From: Micromonospora_J zhanjiangensis
GTDB taxonomy: Bacteria; Actinomycetota; Actinomycetes; Mycobacteriales; Micromonosporaceae
Direction: 5' to 3'
Assembly: GCF_042650605.1 (NCBI RefSeq)
Contig: NZ_JBHSBN010000033.1
Span: forward strand, 1-60,642
DNA length: 60,642 nt
Below the pieces are notes generated by a model. That model ran no database searches and had not been told where the DNA came from. It worked only from the letters and a program-made list of their open reading frames with translations. Position 1 is the first letter of the stretch, and every line of letters starts with the position of its first letter. Positions 8,478 to 17,145 of the stretch are shown here, in pieces. The position numbers and the translations under genes are program-made.

Positions 8478-9614
8478 ATGGATGATCAGGCCCCGCCGCC
8501 CACCGATCAGGCCGGCGACACCCGCCCGTGCGCCCACTGTGGACGACCGGTGCCGCAGCGCGCCGCCGCGGGACGGCCGTTCCGGTACTGCCGGGACAAC
8601 GACGGCGCCTGCCAGCGGGCGTCGCGCAACGTGCGGATGCGGCACCGCAACGCCCCCGGGCTGGCCGGTCAGGTCGCCCGGGCCTGGGAGGCGGTGGACC
8701 GGCTCGACCAGGTCAGCCAGACCCTGGTCGAGGCGCTGCACGCGGAGCTGTCCCCGGCCGGGGTGGAACGGCAGGTCGCCGAGGTGCGGGCCGAGGCCGC
8801 CGCGCAGGTCGCGGCGGCGCAGACCGAACGGGACGAGGCCCGCCGGGAGGCCGAGGCGGCTGCGGCGGCGCTGGCGGTGGCCCGGCAGGCGGCCGCGGCG
8901 GCCGTCGCCGACCGGGCGGAGGCGGTCGAACGGGCCGGGGAGGCCGACCGTACGGTCGCGGCCGCGCAGGCCCGGCTCGCCGCTGCCGAGCGGGACCGGG
9001 ACACCGCCCGGCAGGCGGCCGGCGCGGCGCAGGCCCTGCGCGAGCAGGCCGAGCGGGACCGCGAGGCCGCCCGCGCGCAGGCCGCCGACCTGCGGACCGA
9101 ACTCACCTCGGTGCGGCGGCAGCGGGCCGAGCTGGTGCGGGACCGGGACGAGGCGCGCGCCGAGGCCGACCGGGCCACCCGGGCGGTCGCCGCCACCGTC
9201 GAGCAGTTGGACCGGACCCGCGCCGACGCCGACGAGACGGTGCGGCGGCTACGGGCCGAGGTGGACCAGGCCCGCCGGGCCGCCGCGACGGCGGCCCGGG
9301 AGACGGCGGCCGCCCGGGAGGCCGCGGACCGGGAACGGGCGGCCGTGGCCGGGCTGCGCGACGAGCTGACCGCCGCGCGCCGCCAGGCGACCGAGTCGGC
9401 CGCCGAACGTGACCGGGTGGCCGCCGACCTGGCCACCGTCCGCGCCGACGCCGCCGGCACCGAGCGGCGACTCGCCGACCTGGCGGTCCGCCTCGGCGCG
9501 GTCGAGGCGGACCGGGACCGGGCCACCGAGCGGGTGGGCCAGTTGTCCACCCAGGTCAGCGACCTGGCCGCCGCCCTGGCGAGCCTGGGCACCAGGGCGG
9601 CGTCGCGCGGCTGA
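8478..9614 (+). CDS. Zinc-finger plus long Ala/Arg/Glu coiled-coil protein
   Basis: 378 aa. Residues ~18-46 contain four Cys in the pattern C-x2-C ... C-x6-C (CAHCGRP, FRYCRDNDGACQ), a likely zinc-binding module with a basic stretch after it (RNVRMRHRN). From ~residue 65 to the end the protein is an almost uninterrupted heptad coiled coil rich in Ala, Arg, Glu and Asp. The build recalls KfrA-like or cytoskeletal DNA-associated coiled coils, but no family is recognised. It is monocistronic and convergent with the peptide transporter. Function unknown. Confidence 0.75.
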   Translation: MDDQAPPPTDQAGDTRPCAHCGRPVPQRAAAGRPFRYCRDNDGACQRASRNVRMRHRNAPGLAGQVARAWEAVDRLDQVSQTLVEALHAELSPAGVERQVAEVRAEAAAQVAAAQTERDEARREAEAAAAALAVARQAAAAAVADRAEAVERAGEADRTVAAAQARLAAAERDRDTARQAAGAAQALREQAERDREAARAQAADLRTELTSVRRQRAELVRDRDEARAEADRATRAVAATVEQLDRTRADADETVRRLRAEVDQARRAAATAARETAAAREAADRERAAVAGLRDELTAARRQATESAAERDRVAADLATVRADAAGTERRLADLAVRLGAVEADRDRATERVGQLSTQVSDLAAALASLGTRAASRG

Positions 9615-9622
9615 CCGGCGGT

Positions 9623-11098
9623 TCAGTGGATGCCGGCCATCAGGGCGCGGATGTGCCGGGCGAACATCATCGCGGCCAGGCCGAGCAGCACCGACGCCAA
9701 GCCGAAGGTCAGGAAGTAGGTGGCCTCGTTCCAGGTGGCGGCCAGCCGGGCCACCTGCCCGCCGATCGCGTCGCCGACGGCGGTGGCGAGGAACCACAGG
9801 CCCATCATCTGGCTGGCGTACTTGACCGGGGCGAGTTTGGTGGTGACCGACAGGCCCACCGGGCTGAGTGACAGCTCCCCGCACACCTGGATGGCGTAGA
9901 CGGCCACCAGCCACAACGGCGACACGCCCGACCCACCGACGGCGGCCCGGGCGGCGGCGGCCATCAGCACGAACGACAGGCCGTTGAGGACCAGCCCGAT
10001 GGCGAACTTGGCCGGCGCGGCGAGCCGGTTGCCGACCTTCAGCCACAGCGCCGCGAACAGCGGCGCACCGATGATGATCAGGATCGGGTTGACCGACTGC
10101 AGCCAGGAGGCCGGGAAGGTGAAACCACCGATGTCGCGGTCGGTGCGCTGCTCGGCGAAAATGTTCAGCACCGACCCGGCCTGGTCGTAGATCAGCCAGA
10201 ACGCGGCGGCGAAGACGAACAACCACAGGTACGCCCGCATCCGGCTGCGTTCGGTCGGGCTGATGTCCCGGTCGGTGATGATCCGGGCGAAGTAGCCGAC
10301 GGTGACCAGGACGGTCAGCGCGGTGAGCAGGTTGACCACGGTGTTGACGGTGAACCAGCCGGCCAGGGCCAGGACCAGCACGACCAGCAGCAGGGCGACC
10401 ACGACGAGACCGGCCCGCAGCAACGCCCGGCGACGGGCCCGGCCCAGCAGCGGGTCGTTCGGGTGTGCGCCGGCCTGGCCCAGGCGCCGCCGCCCGAGCA
10501 CGTACTGGATCACGCCGAAGGTCATCCCGACGGCCGCGGCGGCGAATCCGAGATGCCAGTTGACCTTCTCGCCGAGCAGGCCGGTGATCAGCGGCGCGAT
10601 GAACCCGCCGAGGTTGATGCCCATGTAGAACAGCGAGAACCCGGCGTCGCGGCGGGGCGAGTCCCGGTCGTACAGCTCGCCGACCATGGTGGAGATGTTG
10701 GGTTTGAGCAGGCCGGTGCCGAGCACGATGAGGGTCATCCCGGCGAACACGCTCCAGCCGGTGGGGATCGCCATCACGTAGTGGCCGGCGGCGATGACGA
10801 CGCCGCCCCACAGCACGCTGCGGCGCGGCCCGATCAGCCGGTCGGCGACCCACCCGCCGGGCAACGCCATCAGGTAGACCATGGCGTTGTAGGTGCCGTA
10901 CACGGCGTTGGCCCGGTCCTGGCCCAAGGCCAGGCCGTCGTTGGCCGCCGAGGCGGTCAGGTAGAGCACCAGGATGGCCCGCATGCCGTAGAAGCTGAAC
11001 CGTTCCCACATCTCGGTGAGGAACAGGGTGGCCAGGGCCGGCGGGTGGCCGAAGAAGGTGCGTTGCCGGGCGGCGGAGGGCGGAACGGCGGTGGACAT
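9623..11098 (-). CDS. POT/PTR family proton-dependent oligopeptide transporter
   Basis: 491 aa, 12-14 membrane segments. It shows the family signature FLTEMWERFSFYGMRAILVLYL with the ExxERFxYY-type motif, and GLLKPNISTMVGELYD followed by FSLFYMGINLGGFIAPL. It imports di- and tripeptides with protons. ATG 11098 is chosen because AGGAGG lies five bases before it; an in-frame upstream codon at 11143 has none. Divergent from rbpA. Confidence 0.9.
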   Translation of the reverse strand: MSTAVPPSAARQRTFFGHPPALATLFLTEMWERFSFYGMRAILVLYLTASAANDGLALGQDRANAVYGTYNAMVYLMALPGGWVADRLIGPRRSVLWGGVVIAAGHYVMAIPTGWSVFAGMTLIVLGTGLLKPNISTMVGELYDRDSPRRDAGFSLFYMGINLGGFIAPLITGLLGEKVNWHLGFAAAAVGMTFGVIQYVLGRRRLGQAGAHPNDPLLGRARRRALLRAGLVVVALLLVVLVLALAGWFTVNTVVNLLTALTVLVTVGYFARIITDRDISPTERSRMRAYLWLFVFAAAFWLIYDQAGSVLNIFAEQRTDRDIGGFTFPASWLQSVNPILIIIGAPLFAALWLKVGNRLAAPAKFAIGLVLNGLSFVLMAAAARAAVGGSGVSPLWLVAVYAIQVCGELSLSPVGLSVTTKLAPVKYASQMMGLWFLATAVGDAIGGQVARLAATWNEATYFLTFGLASVLLGLAAMMFARHIRALMAGIH

Positions 11099-11325
11099 CC
11101 GGCCTCCTTCGGGCACCATCCGGCAGGAGCGAACAAAATTCACTAATCGGGCCTAGGTCACTGTAATGCATCCGGAGCCCGGTGAGGTGCGTCACGGCCG
11201 AGTACGTCCCGCTACGCTTGGAACGTTTAACCAGAAGTAACCTGATCACCGGCAGCGGGAATCGCCCGTCCGGTTCACGGCGTTACACGTGAAGACCAGC
11301 ACCACGACCGAGGGGGAAGCCGAAC

Positions 11326-11667
11326 ATGGGCGAGCGCATGCTGCGCGGTAGCCGCCTGGGCGCAGTCAGCTACGAGTCCGACCGCAACACCGAACTCGCG
11401 CCGCGCCAGACCCGGGAATACCTGTGCGCCAAGGGACACCAGTTCGAGGTGCCGTTCGCGGTCGACGCCGAGGTCCCGATAACCTGGGAGTGCAAGTTCG
11501 ACGGCAGCGTCGCCCGGTTGGTCGACGGCAGCGAACCGGAGCAGAAGAAGGCCAAGCCGCCGCGTACCCACTGGGACATGCTGCTGGAGCGGCGATCCAT
11601 CGCCGAACTGGAGGACATCCTCGCCGAGCGGCTGCAGGAGGTCCGCACCCGCCGCGGCCGCGCCTGA
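11326..11667 (+). CDS. rbpA: RNA polymerase-binding protein RbpA
   Basis: 113 aa, the standard length. The N-terminal RGSRLGAVSYESD, the core domain with EYLCAKGHQFEVPFAVDAEVP and CKFDG, the basic linker, and the sigma-interaction domain PPRTHWDMLLERRSIAELEDIL are all present. It binds group I and II sigma factors and stabilises the open complex in actinobacteria. The gene is monocistronic with a strong hairpin terminator after it. The GGAAC-containing stretch near 11220 may belong to its promoter but the spacing is not convincing. Confidence 0.97.
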   Translation: MGERMLRGSRLGAVSYESDRNTELAPRQTREYLCAKGHQFEVPFAVDAEVPITWECKFDGSVARLVDGSEPEQKKAKPPRTHWDMLLERRSIAELEDILAERLQEVRTRRGRA

Positions 11668-11688
11668 GATCCACCGCGACCCACTTGT

Positions 11689-11716
11689 CGCCCCGGACGG
11701 TACGCCGTCCGGGGCG
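11689..11716. terminator. Bidirectional terminator hairpin
   Basis: CGCCCCGGACGG (11689-11700) pairs perfectly with CCGTCCGGGGCG (11705-11716) over a TACG tetraloop. The 12-bp stem stands between the convergent ends of rbpA and fxsA. Confidence 0.85.
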
Positions 11717-11736
11717 ATCGCGTGTCACCCGGCGGA

Positions 11737-12288
11737 TCAGCGCTGACGCGGTTCGACGATCTCGCCCTCGACGACCTCACCGGTGGTCGCAGGCCCCGGC
11801 GCGGCCGGAGCCTGCGGCGACACCGGACCGTCCGGCGGCGCCGTCGCCGACGACGACGGCTGCCCGCGGCGCACCCGCACCCGCCGCGGCCCGAACAGAT
11901 CCCCGGCCACCATCGACGACACCCGCCGCTCGGTGGCCACCCGTACCGTCCGGCGGGCCAACCGACGCACCGGCGGGATCACCAGCAACACACCCACCAC
12001 GGCGCTGACCAGGCCCGGCAACGCCAGCAGCAGCCCGGCGGCCAACCCGACCAGCCCGTCGAGGACCTGCGACCCGGGCGGCTGCCCCGACGCGGCGGCC
12101 GTACGGAACCCGCGCCACGCCCGCAGCCCCTCCCGCCGCAACAGCACCAACCCGGCCGCCGACGCCACCAGCGCCAGCAGGATCGTCGGACCGAACCCGA
12201 TCGACCGGCCCAGCAGCACGAAAACCGCGATCTCGACGACCGCGGCGATCAGCAGCACCAGCGGTACGAACCTCAGCCTTCGGCGCAT
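11737..12288 (-). CDS. fxsA: FxsA family membrane protein
   Basis: 183 aa. Four hydrophobic segments in the first ~125 residues match FxsA (VEIAVFVLLGRSIGFGPTILL, then LDGLVGLAAGLLLALPGLVSAVVGVLLVIPPVR). The C-terminal ~60 residues are a Pro/Ala-rich tail ending in EVVEGEIVEPRQR. In E. coli FxsA suppresses phage T7 exclusion by F; its role here is unknown. Start ATG 12288 has a GAGGTGA-type site. It lies upstream of ppm1 in the same direction, 60 bp away. Confidence 0.85.
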   Translation of the reverse strand: MRRRLRFVPLVLLIAAVVEIAVFVLLGRSIGFGPTILLALVASAAGLVLLRREGLRAWRGFRTAAASGQPPGSQVLDGLVGLAAGLLLALPGLVSAVVGVLLVIPPVRRLARRTVRVATERRVSSMVAGDLFGPRRVRVRRGQPSSSATAPPDGPVSPQAPAAPGPATTGEVVEGEIVEPRQR

Positions 12289-12348
12289 CTCACCTCATCC
12301 GGAAAACCGCTTGCGAAACCCGCCCCTCCAGCATGACACGCCCGCCGG

Positions 12349-13131
12349 TCAGGGTCGGCCCGACCGGCCACCGTCCAACAACCGGCCCCGCACCCCCCAC
12401 ACGGTGACCCGCCACAGGGCCTCCCCGACGATCGTGGGGGACATCTTGCTGGCCCCCCGTTCCCGCTCGGCGAACGTGATCGGCACCTCCACCGTCCGCA
12501 GCCCCGCCCGGTGCGCCCGCCAGGACAACTCCACCTGGAACGAGTAGCCCTGCGAGGACACCGACTCGAAGTCCATCTTCTCCAACGCCGCCACCCGGTA
12601 GACGCGGAAACCACCCGTCGCGTCGGAAACCGGCATGCCCAACGCGACCCGGGTGTACAGGTTGCCCACCCGGGACAGCACCTGCCGCCGCCACGGCCAG
12701 TCCACCACCCGACCACCGGGCACCCACCGGGATCCGATCACCACGTCCGCGTCGGCCGCCGCGGCCAACAACCGGGGCAACTGCTCCGGCGCGTGCGAAC
12801 CGTCGGCGTCCATCTCCACCACCGCGTCGTAGCCGTGGTCCCGACCCCAGCCGAAACCCGCCACGTACGCCGCGCCGAGGCCGTCCTTGTCGGCCCGGTG
12901 CAGCACCCGCACGTGCCGGTCCGTGGCCGCCAGCCGGTCGGCCAACGCCCCCGTACCGTCCGGGGAGTTGTCGTCGACGACCAGGACGTCCACCGACGGC
13001 ACCGTGCCCCGGACCCGTCCCACGACACCGGCGAGGTTGTCGGCCTCGTTGTAGGTCGGCACCACCGTCAGGACCCGTCCCACGCCGGGGAACTCGTCCA
13101 ACCCGGCGTCCGTACCGGCTGCTGCGCCCAC
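12349..13131 (-). CDS. ppm1: Polyprenol-phosphate mannose synthase (Ppm1, GT2)
   Basis: 260 aa, a GT2 glycosyltransferase. It shows VVPTYNEADNL, VVDDNSPDGTG, the DxD metal site MDADGSH, and ASKMS near the C-terminus. It transfers mannose from GDP-mannose to polyprenyl phosphate at the inner membrane face, feeding lipoglycan and protein mannosylation. GTG 13131 is chosen because GGAGG precedes it at proper spacing and the upstream frame reads into lnt. In mycobacteria Lnt and Ppm1 are fused as one protein; here they are two genes 31 bp apart. Confidence 0.9.
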   Translation of the reverse strand: MGAAAGTDAGLDEFPGVGRVLTVVPTYNEADNLAGVVGRVRGTVPSVDVLVVDDNSPDGTGALADRLAATDRHVRVLHRADKDGLGAAYVAGFGWGRDHGYDAVVEMDADGSHAPEQLPRLLAAAADADVVIGSRWVPGGRVVDWPWRRQVLSRVGNLYTRVALGMPVSDATGGFRVYRVAALEKMDFESVSSQGYSFQVELSWRAHRAGLRTVEVPITFAERERGASKMSPTIVGEALWRVTVWGVRGRLLDGGRSGRP

Positions 13132-13162
13132 CGCACCTCCGCCCCCTGGCCGGGTGGTCGCC

Positions 13163-14770
13163 TCACCCGGTCTGCCGCCGCCCGTCGACCCGGTCGCGCG
13201 TCCGGCGTCGCACCACCACCGCGCCGGCCAACGCCAGCACACCCAGGCCCACCAGCGCCACCTCCGGCCACAGGCCCACCCGGGTGGCGACGGTACGGGT
13301 ACCGGCCAGGTCGACCGAGCGGATAACCACCTCACCGGTGTTGAAACCGGTACGGTCGCTTACCCGCCCGTCCGGGGCGACGAACCCGGACACCCCGACC
13401 GTGGAGGACATCAACGCCGCCCGGCCGTGTTCCACCGCCCGCAGCCGCACCATCGCCAACTGCTGGCGCGCCTCGGCCTCGTCGAAGCTGGCGTTGTTGG
13501 TCTGCACCACCAGCAGGTCCGCCCCGCCGGTGACGGTGTCCCGGACCACCTCGTCGTACGCCACCTCGAAACAGATCACGTCGCCGACCGTGACCGGGCC
13601 GACCCGGATCACCCCGGGCCGGTCACCCGGGGTGAAATCCTCCCGGACCCGGTCGACCTCCTTGCTGACCATCCGGGCGACCGGGCGCAGCGGGATGTAC
13701 TCGGCGAACGGCACCGGGTGCCGCTTGACGTACAGCTGCGCCAGGTCCGGCCCGGTGTGCGGCCGCCACAGCAGGCCCACGTTGCGGACCGGGCCGAGCA
13801 GCACCGCGCCGACCAGGATCGGCGCGCCGATCGTGTCCGCGGCCCGGGAGATCAGCGCCGCCGCGTCCGGGTAGGTCAACGGGTCGATGTCGCTGGAGTT
13901 CTCCGGCCACACCACCAGATCCGGCCGGTCCACCTGCCCGGCGGCCACCCGGTCGGCCAGCTTCACCGTGGCCGCGACGTGGTTGTCCAGTACCGCCCGC
14001 CGCTGGGCGTTGAAGTCCAACCCCAGCCGCGGCACGTTGCCCTGCACGATCGCCACCGTCACCGGCCGGCCCGCCGGGGCACCCACCGGCACCAGCAGCC
14101 CCGCCGCCACCACCGCCGGCGCCGCCACGGCCACCCCGACCCCGACCGGCACCCGGCCGGCCCGCCAGTCCCGCCACGCCGCCGCCACCAGGAACCCACC
14201 GGCCAGCGCCACCCCGAACGTCACCAGCGGGGCGCCGCCCACCGCGGCCAGCCGCAGCAGCGGCGAGTCGTCCTGGCTGAACGCCAACCGGCCCCATGGG
14301 AACCCGCCGAACGGGGTGCGGGCCCGCAGCGCCTCCTGCGCCACCCACAGCAGCCCCGTCACCGGCGGCCACAGCCACCGCCACCGGTCCACCAGCGGCG
14401 ACACCAGCGCCCCGGCCGCCCCCAGCAGCCCCAGGTAGGCCGCCTGCAACGCGGACAACAACAGCCACGGCAGCAAACCGGTGTACAGGTTCGTCCAGCC
14501 CAGCATCGGCACGAACAACACCAGCCCGGTCAGCGCGCCGAGCCCGGCGCCCGCCCACAACCGGCGCCGGTGCGTCGCCGCCGCCAGCAGCGCCACCGCC
14601 ACCGGCGCCGCCCACCACCACCCGTACGGCGGGAACGCCAGCAGCAGCACCGCGCCGGCCACCGCCGCGCACACCACAGCCACCCACCAGGGCAGCGGCC
14701 GTCCGGCGGCCCCGGCACCGGTCGCGGGCGCGGGCGGCCCGTCCAGCCGCGCATCCGCCGTGTCCACCAT
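13163..14770 (-). CDS. lnt: Apolipoprotein N-acyltransferase Lnt
   Basis: 535 aa. Six or more membrane segments occupy the first ~210 residues and the C-terminus, with a nitrilase-like domain between them. The Glu-Lys-Cys triad is visible in WPENSSDID, YVKRHPVPFAEY and DVICFEVAYDE. It adds the third acyl chain to periplasm-facing lipoproteins. ATG 14770 is preferred because a GTG at 14806 would lie inside a 10-bp perfect inverted repeat. It is paired with ppm1 downstream. Confidence 0.9.
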   Translation of the reverse strand: MVDTADARLDGPPAPATGAGAAGRPLPWWVAVVCAAVAGAVLLLAFPPYGWWWAAPVAVALLAAATHRRRLWAGAGLGALTGLVLFVPMLGWTNLYTGLLPWLLLSALQAAYLGLLGAAGALVSPLVDRWRWLWPPVTGLLWVAQEALRARTPFGGFPWGRLAFSQDDSPLLRLAAVGGAPLVTFGVALAGGFLVAAAWRDWRAGRVPVGVGVAVAAPAVVAAGLLVPVGAPAGRPVTVAIVQGNVPRLGLDFNAQRRAVLDNHVAATVKLADRVAAGQVDRPDLVVWPENSSDIDPLTYPDAAALISRAADTIGAPILVGAVLLGPVRNVGLLWRPHTGPDLAQLYVKRHPVPFAEYIPLRPVARMVSKEVDRVREDFTPGDRPGVIRVGPVTVGDVICFEVAYDEVVRDTVTGGADLLVVQTNNASFDEAEARQQLAMVRLRAVEHGRAALMSSTVGVSGFVAPDGRVSDRTGFNTGEVVIRSVDLAGTRTVATRVGLWPEVALVGLGVLALAGAVVVRRRTRDRVDGRRQTG

Positions 14771-14805
14771 CGTCGCCACCCGAGCCTCACCCGCCACCCG
14801 CGTCA

Positions 14806-14827
14806 CCGTGACCGGGACCGGTCACGG
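14806..14827. terminator. Perfect 10-bp inverted repeat, probable terminator behind sulP
   Basis: CCGTGACCGG (14806-14815) and CCGGTCACGG (14818-14827) flank a GA centre. It lies between the sulP stop (14884) and lnt. There is no T tract, as is usual for high-GC terminators; an operator role for lnt is the alternative. Confidence 0.5.
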
Positions 14828-14883
14828 ACAAAGTTCCGGTCGAAGGCTACCGGGGCGACCAGCAGAGCGGCCCCGGACGTCCG

Positions 14884-16614
14884 TCAGCCGTACCCGGAGC
14901 CACCGCGGCCCGCGGCGGCGCCGGACAGCGGCCCCGGATCGTCGGCGGTGCGGTGCAGGACGTGGGTACGGGCGTAGGTGATGGCGGCGGGGGTGTCGGG
15001 GAAGACCCGCCCGTCGCGGCGGAGCTGCTCGGCGACACCGAGGGTGCTCAGGATCTCCTCGTGGCCGGGGGCGATACCGGACAGCAGCACCGTGATGCCG
15101 CGGCGCTGCAGGCGGTTCACGGCGTCGCCCAGCACGTGCGCGCCGGTCGCGTCGACGGTCGACACCCGCGACATGCGCAGGATCACCACCCGCACGTCGG
15201 TGATCTCGGCCAGTTGCAGCAGGAAGCTGTGGGCGGCGGCGAAGAACAGGGGCCCGTCGAGGCGGTAGGCGACGATGTGTTCGGCGAGCAGGGCGTGTTC
15301 CTCGGCGCTGTGGTCACCGGGTTCCAGGGGTACCTGCTCGAGGCGGGCGGTGCGGGCGACCGCGCGTAGCCCCAGCAGGACGGCGACGCCGATGCCGACG
15401 ACGACGGCGGTGACCAGATCCCACACGACGGTCACCGTGAAGGTCAGGGCCAGGACCAGCGCGTCACCGCGGGTGGCGCGGGCCAGGGCGAGCAGGGAAC
15501 CGGCCTCCACCATGCGTACGGTGGTGGCCAGCAGGACCCCGGCGAGCGCGGCGAGCGGGATGCGCCCGACCAGCGGCCCGGCCGCGAGCACGATGGCGGC
15601 CAGGGCGAGCGCGTGGGTCAGCGACGCGAGTTTCGACCGGGCGCCGGCGCGCACGTTGACGGCGGTGCGGGCGATCGCCGCGGTGGCGGGGATCCCGCCG
15701 AACACCGGCGCGGCGAGGTTGGCCAGTCCCTGACCGAACAGTTCCCGATCCGGGTCGTGTCGTTCGCCGACGCTCATCGCGTCGGCGACGGTGGCCGACA
15801 GCAGGCTCTCCAACGCGGCCAGCGCGGCCACCGCGCACGCGGCGGGCAGCAGCGTCCGCACAGCGTGGACGTCAAGGAAACCCAGCGACGGGGCCGGCGC
15901 ACCTGCGGGCAGGGCACCGATACGCGCCAGACCCATCGGGACGGCCTCGGCCAGCGCTGTCGCGCCGGCGACCCCGAGCAGCGAGAACGGCACCGCGGGA
16001 CGCCAGCGCGCCCCGCACAGCATCAACGCCGCGACACCCACGGCCACCGCCACGGGTGCCGGGTGCGGGTCGCGGGCGAAGCGGACCGCCGCGTCGGCGG
16101 CCACCGCCCACACCTTCCCACCGTGCGCGTCCGCGACGCCGAGCGCGGCCGGTAGCTGCTGCAGCGCGATGACCACGGCGATACCGGCGGTGAAACCCTC
16201 GATCACCGGAGTGGGCAGGTACCGCACATAGCGGCCCAGACGGGCCGCCGCCAGACCGATGAGGATCACCCCGGCCAACACGCCCACCATCAGCACCCCG
16301 GTGGGGCCGAACTGGGCGACGACCGGCACCAGCACCACCGTCATCGCCCCGGTGGGCCCCGACACCTGCAGGTTCGAGCCGCCGAACACCGCGGCCACCG
16401 CCCCGGCGACGACCGCGGTAACCAGCCCGGCCTGAGCGCCGAGCCCGGAGGTCACCCCGAACGCCAACGCCAACGGCAACGCCACCACCGCGACCGTCAG
16501 CCCGGCGAGCAGGTCGGCGCGCGGTGCGCGGCGTACCGCCGTCCAGTCGCCGCGCTGTGGCAGGAGGTCGCCGAACCGGGCACCCAGCGACCGGACCGTC
16601 CGGGCGACGCTCAT
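14884..16614 (-). CDS. SulP family anion transporter with STAS domain
   Basis: 576 aa. About 12 membrane segments (ADLLAGLTVAVVALPLALAFG at the start, the SLGARFG head before it) are followed by a C-terminal STAS domain (AEHIVAYRLDGPLFFAAAHS, VVILRMSRVSTVDATG). SulP proteins carry sulfate, bicarbonate or other anions. The neighbouring ArsR gene lies upstream in the same direction, and an AT-rich imperfect palindrome sits between them. The substrate cannot be read from sequence; the window's carbonic anhydrase is not adjacent. Confidence 0.88.
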   Translation of the reverse strand: MSVARTVRSLGARFGDLLPQRGDWTAVRRAPRADLLAGLTVAVVALPLALAFGVTSGLGAQAGLVTAVVAGAVAAVFGGSNLQVSGPTGAMTVVLVPVVAQFGPTGVLMVGVLAGVILIGLAAARLGRYVRYLPTPVIEGFTAGIAVVIALQQLPAALGVADAHGGKVWAVAADAAVRFARDPHPAPVAVAVGVAALMLCGARWRPAVPFSLLGVAGATALAEAVPMGLARIGALPAGAPAPSLGFLDVHAVRTLLPAACAVAALAALESLLSATVADAMSVGERHDPDRELFGQGLANLAAPVFGGIPATAAIARTAVNVRAGARSKLASLTHALALAAIVLAAGPLVGRIPLAALAGVLLATTVRMVEAGSLLALARATRGDALVLALTFTVTVVWDLVTAVVVGIGVAVLLGLRAVARTARLEQVPLEPGDHSAEEHALLAEHIVAYRLDGPLFFAAAHSFLLQLAEITDVRVVILRMSRVSTVDATGAHVLGDAVNRLQRRGITVLLSGIAPGHEEILSTLGVAEQLRRDGRVFPDTPAAITYARTHVLHRTADDPGPLSGAAAGRGGSGYG

Positions 16615-16800
16615 CGCCGTCCTCGGCCGGGCGGCTGCGTCAACGGCACAGACACCCCCATGCGGCCCTCGCCCTCACGCCCGTCACGACGGCAAATGCC
16701 GACTTGCCAAGATTAGCAATTAAGCAATCCTGTGGCGGTGGTGGCTGGTTGTGTGGTCCGTCACGCCGGCCGGCTCCCCGCCGACGACCCGCGACCCGGT
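16615..16800 (-). promoter_or_regulatory. sulP promoter region with candidate ArsR operator
   Basis: GATTAGCAATTAAGCAATC (16711-16729) is an AT-rich imperfect dyad (GATT-AATT-AATC) and also a direct repeat of AGCAAT spaced 8 bp. It stands out in GC-rich surroundings ~100 bp in front of sulP and resembles ArsR/SmtB operators in base composition. The adjacent ArsR protein is the obvious candidate binder. Confidence 0.45.
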
Positions 16801-17145
16801 CTACCGGGAGCGGGACTCGGCCGCCGTCCGCAGGTCGTCCAGCAGACCGGCCTGGGAGGTCAGCACCTCGGTCAGGATCCGGCGCGCGACCGCGAGAAGC
16901 TCGGCGACCTGCGGGCTGACCAGGGAGTAGATGACCGTCGAGCCTTCCTTGCGGGTGACAACCAGGTTCATCTTGCGCAGCACGGCCAACTGCTGCGACA
17001 GGTGCGCCGCCTCGATACCGACCTCGGGCAGCATCTCCGACACCGCATGATCCCGCTGCGCCAGCAGCTCCAGGACCCGGATCCGGGCGGGGTGCGCCAA
17101 CGCCTTGAAGAACTCGGCCTTGGCCTGATACAGCGGCGTGCTCAC
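16801..17145 (-). CDS. ArsR family winged-helix regulator
   Basis: 114 aa. The winged helix covers FFKALAHPARIRVLELLAQRDHAVSEMLPEVGIEAAHLSQQL (in segments), LRKMNLVVTRKEGSTVIYSLVS. No CVC-type metal motif is present in helix 3, so it is probably not an arsenic or zinc sensor; the single-Cys-free sequence suggests another signal. GTG 17145 is preceded by GGAGGGG. It lies just upstream of sulP in the same direction and likely represses it. Confidence 0.85.
   Translation of the reverse strand: MSTPLYQAKAEFFKALAHPARIRVLELLAQRDHAVSEMLPEVGIEAAHLSQQLAVLRKMNLVVTRKEGSTVIYSLVSPQVAELLAVARRILTEVLTSQAGLLDDLRTAAESRSR

Noticed and set aside
11210..11250. SigR-type promoter before rbpA (GGAAC near 11220)
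   Set aside because: No GTT at the expected 18-19-bp distance.
13154..14977. Long plus-strand open frame opposite lnt and ppm1
   Set aside because: Composition (Gly/Arg/His/Pro-rich) is that of a high-GC antisense shadow; the minus-strand frames have conserved motifs.
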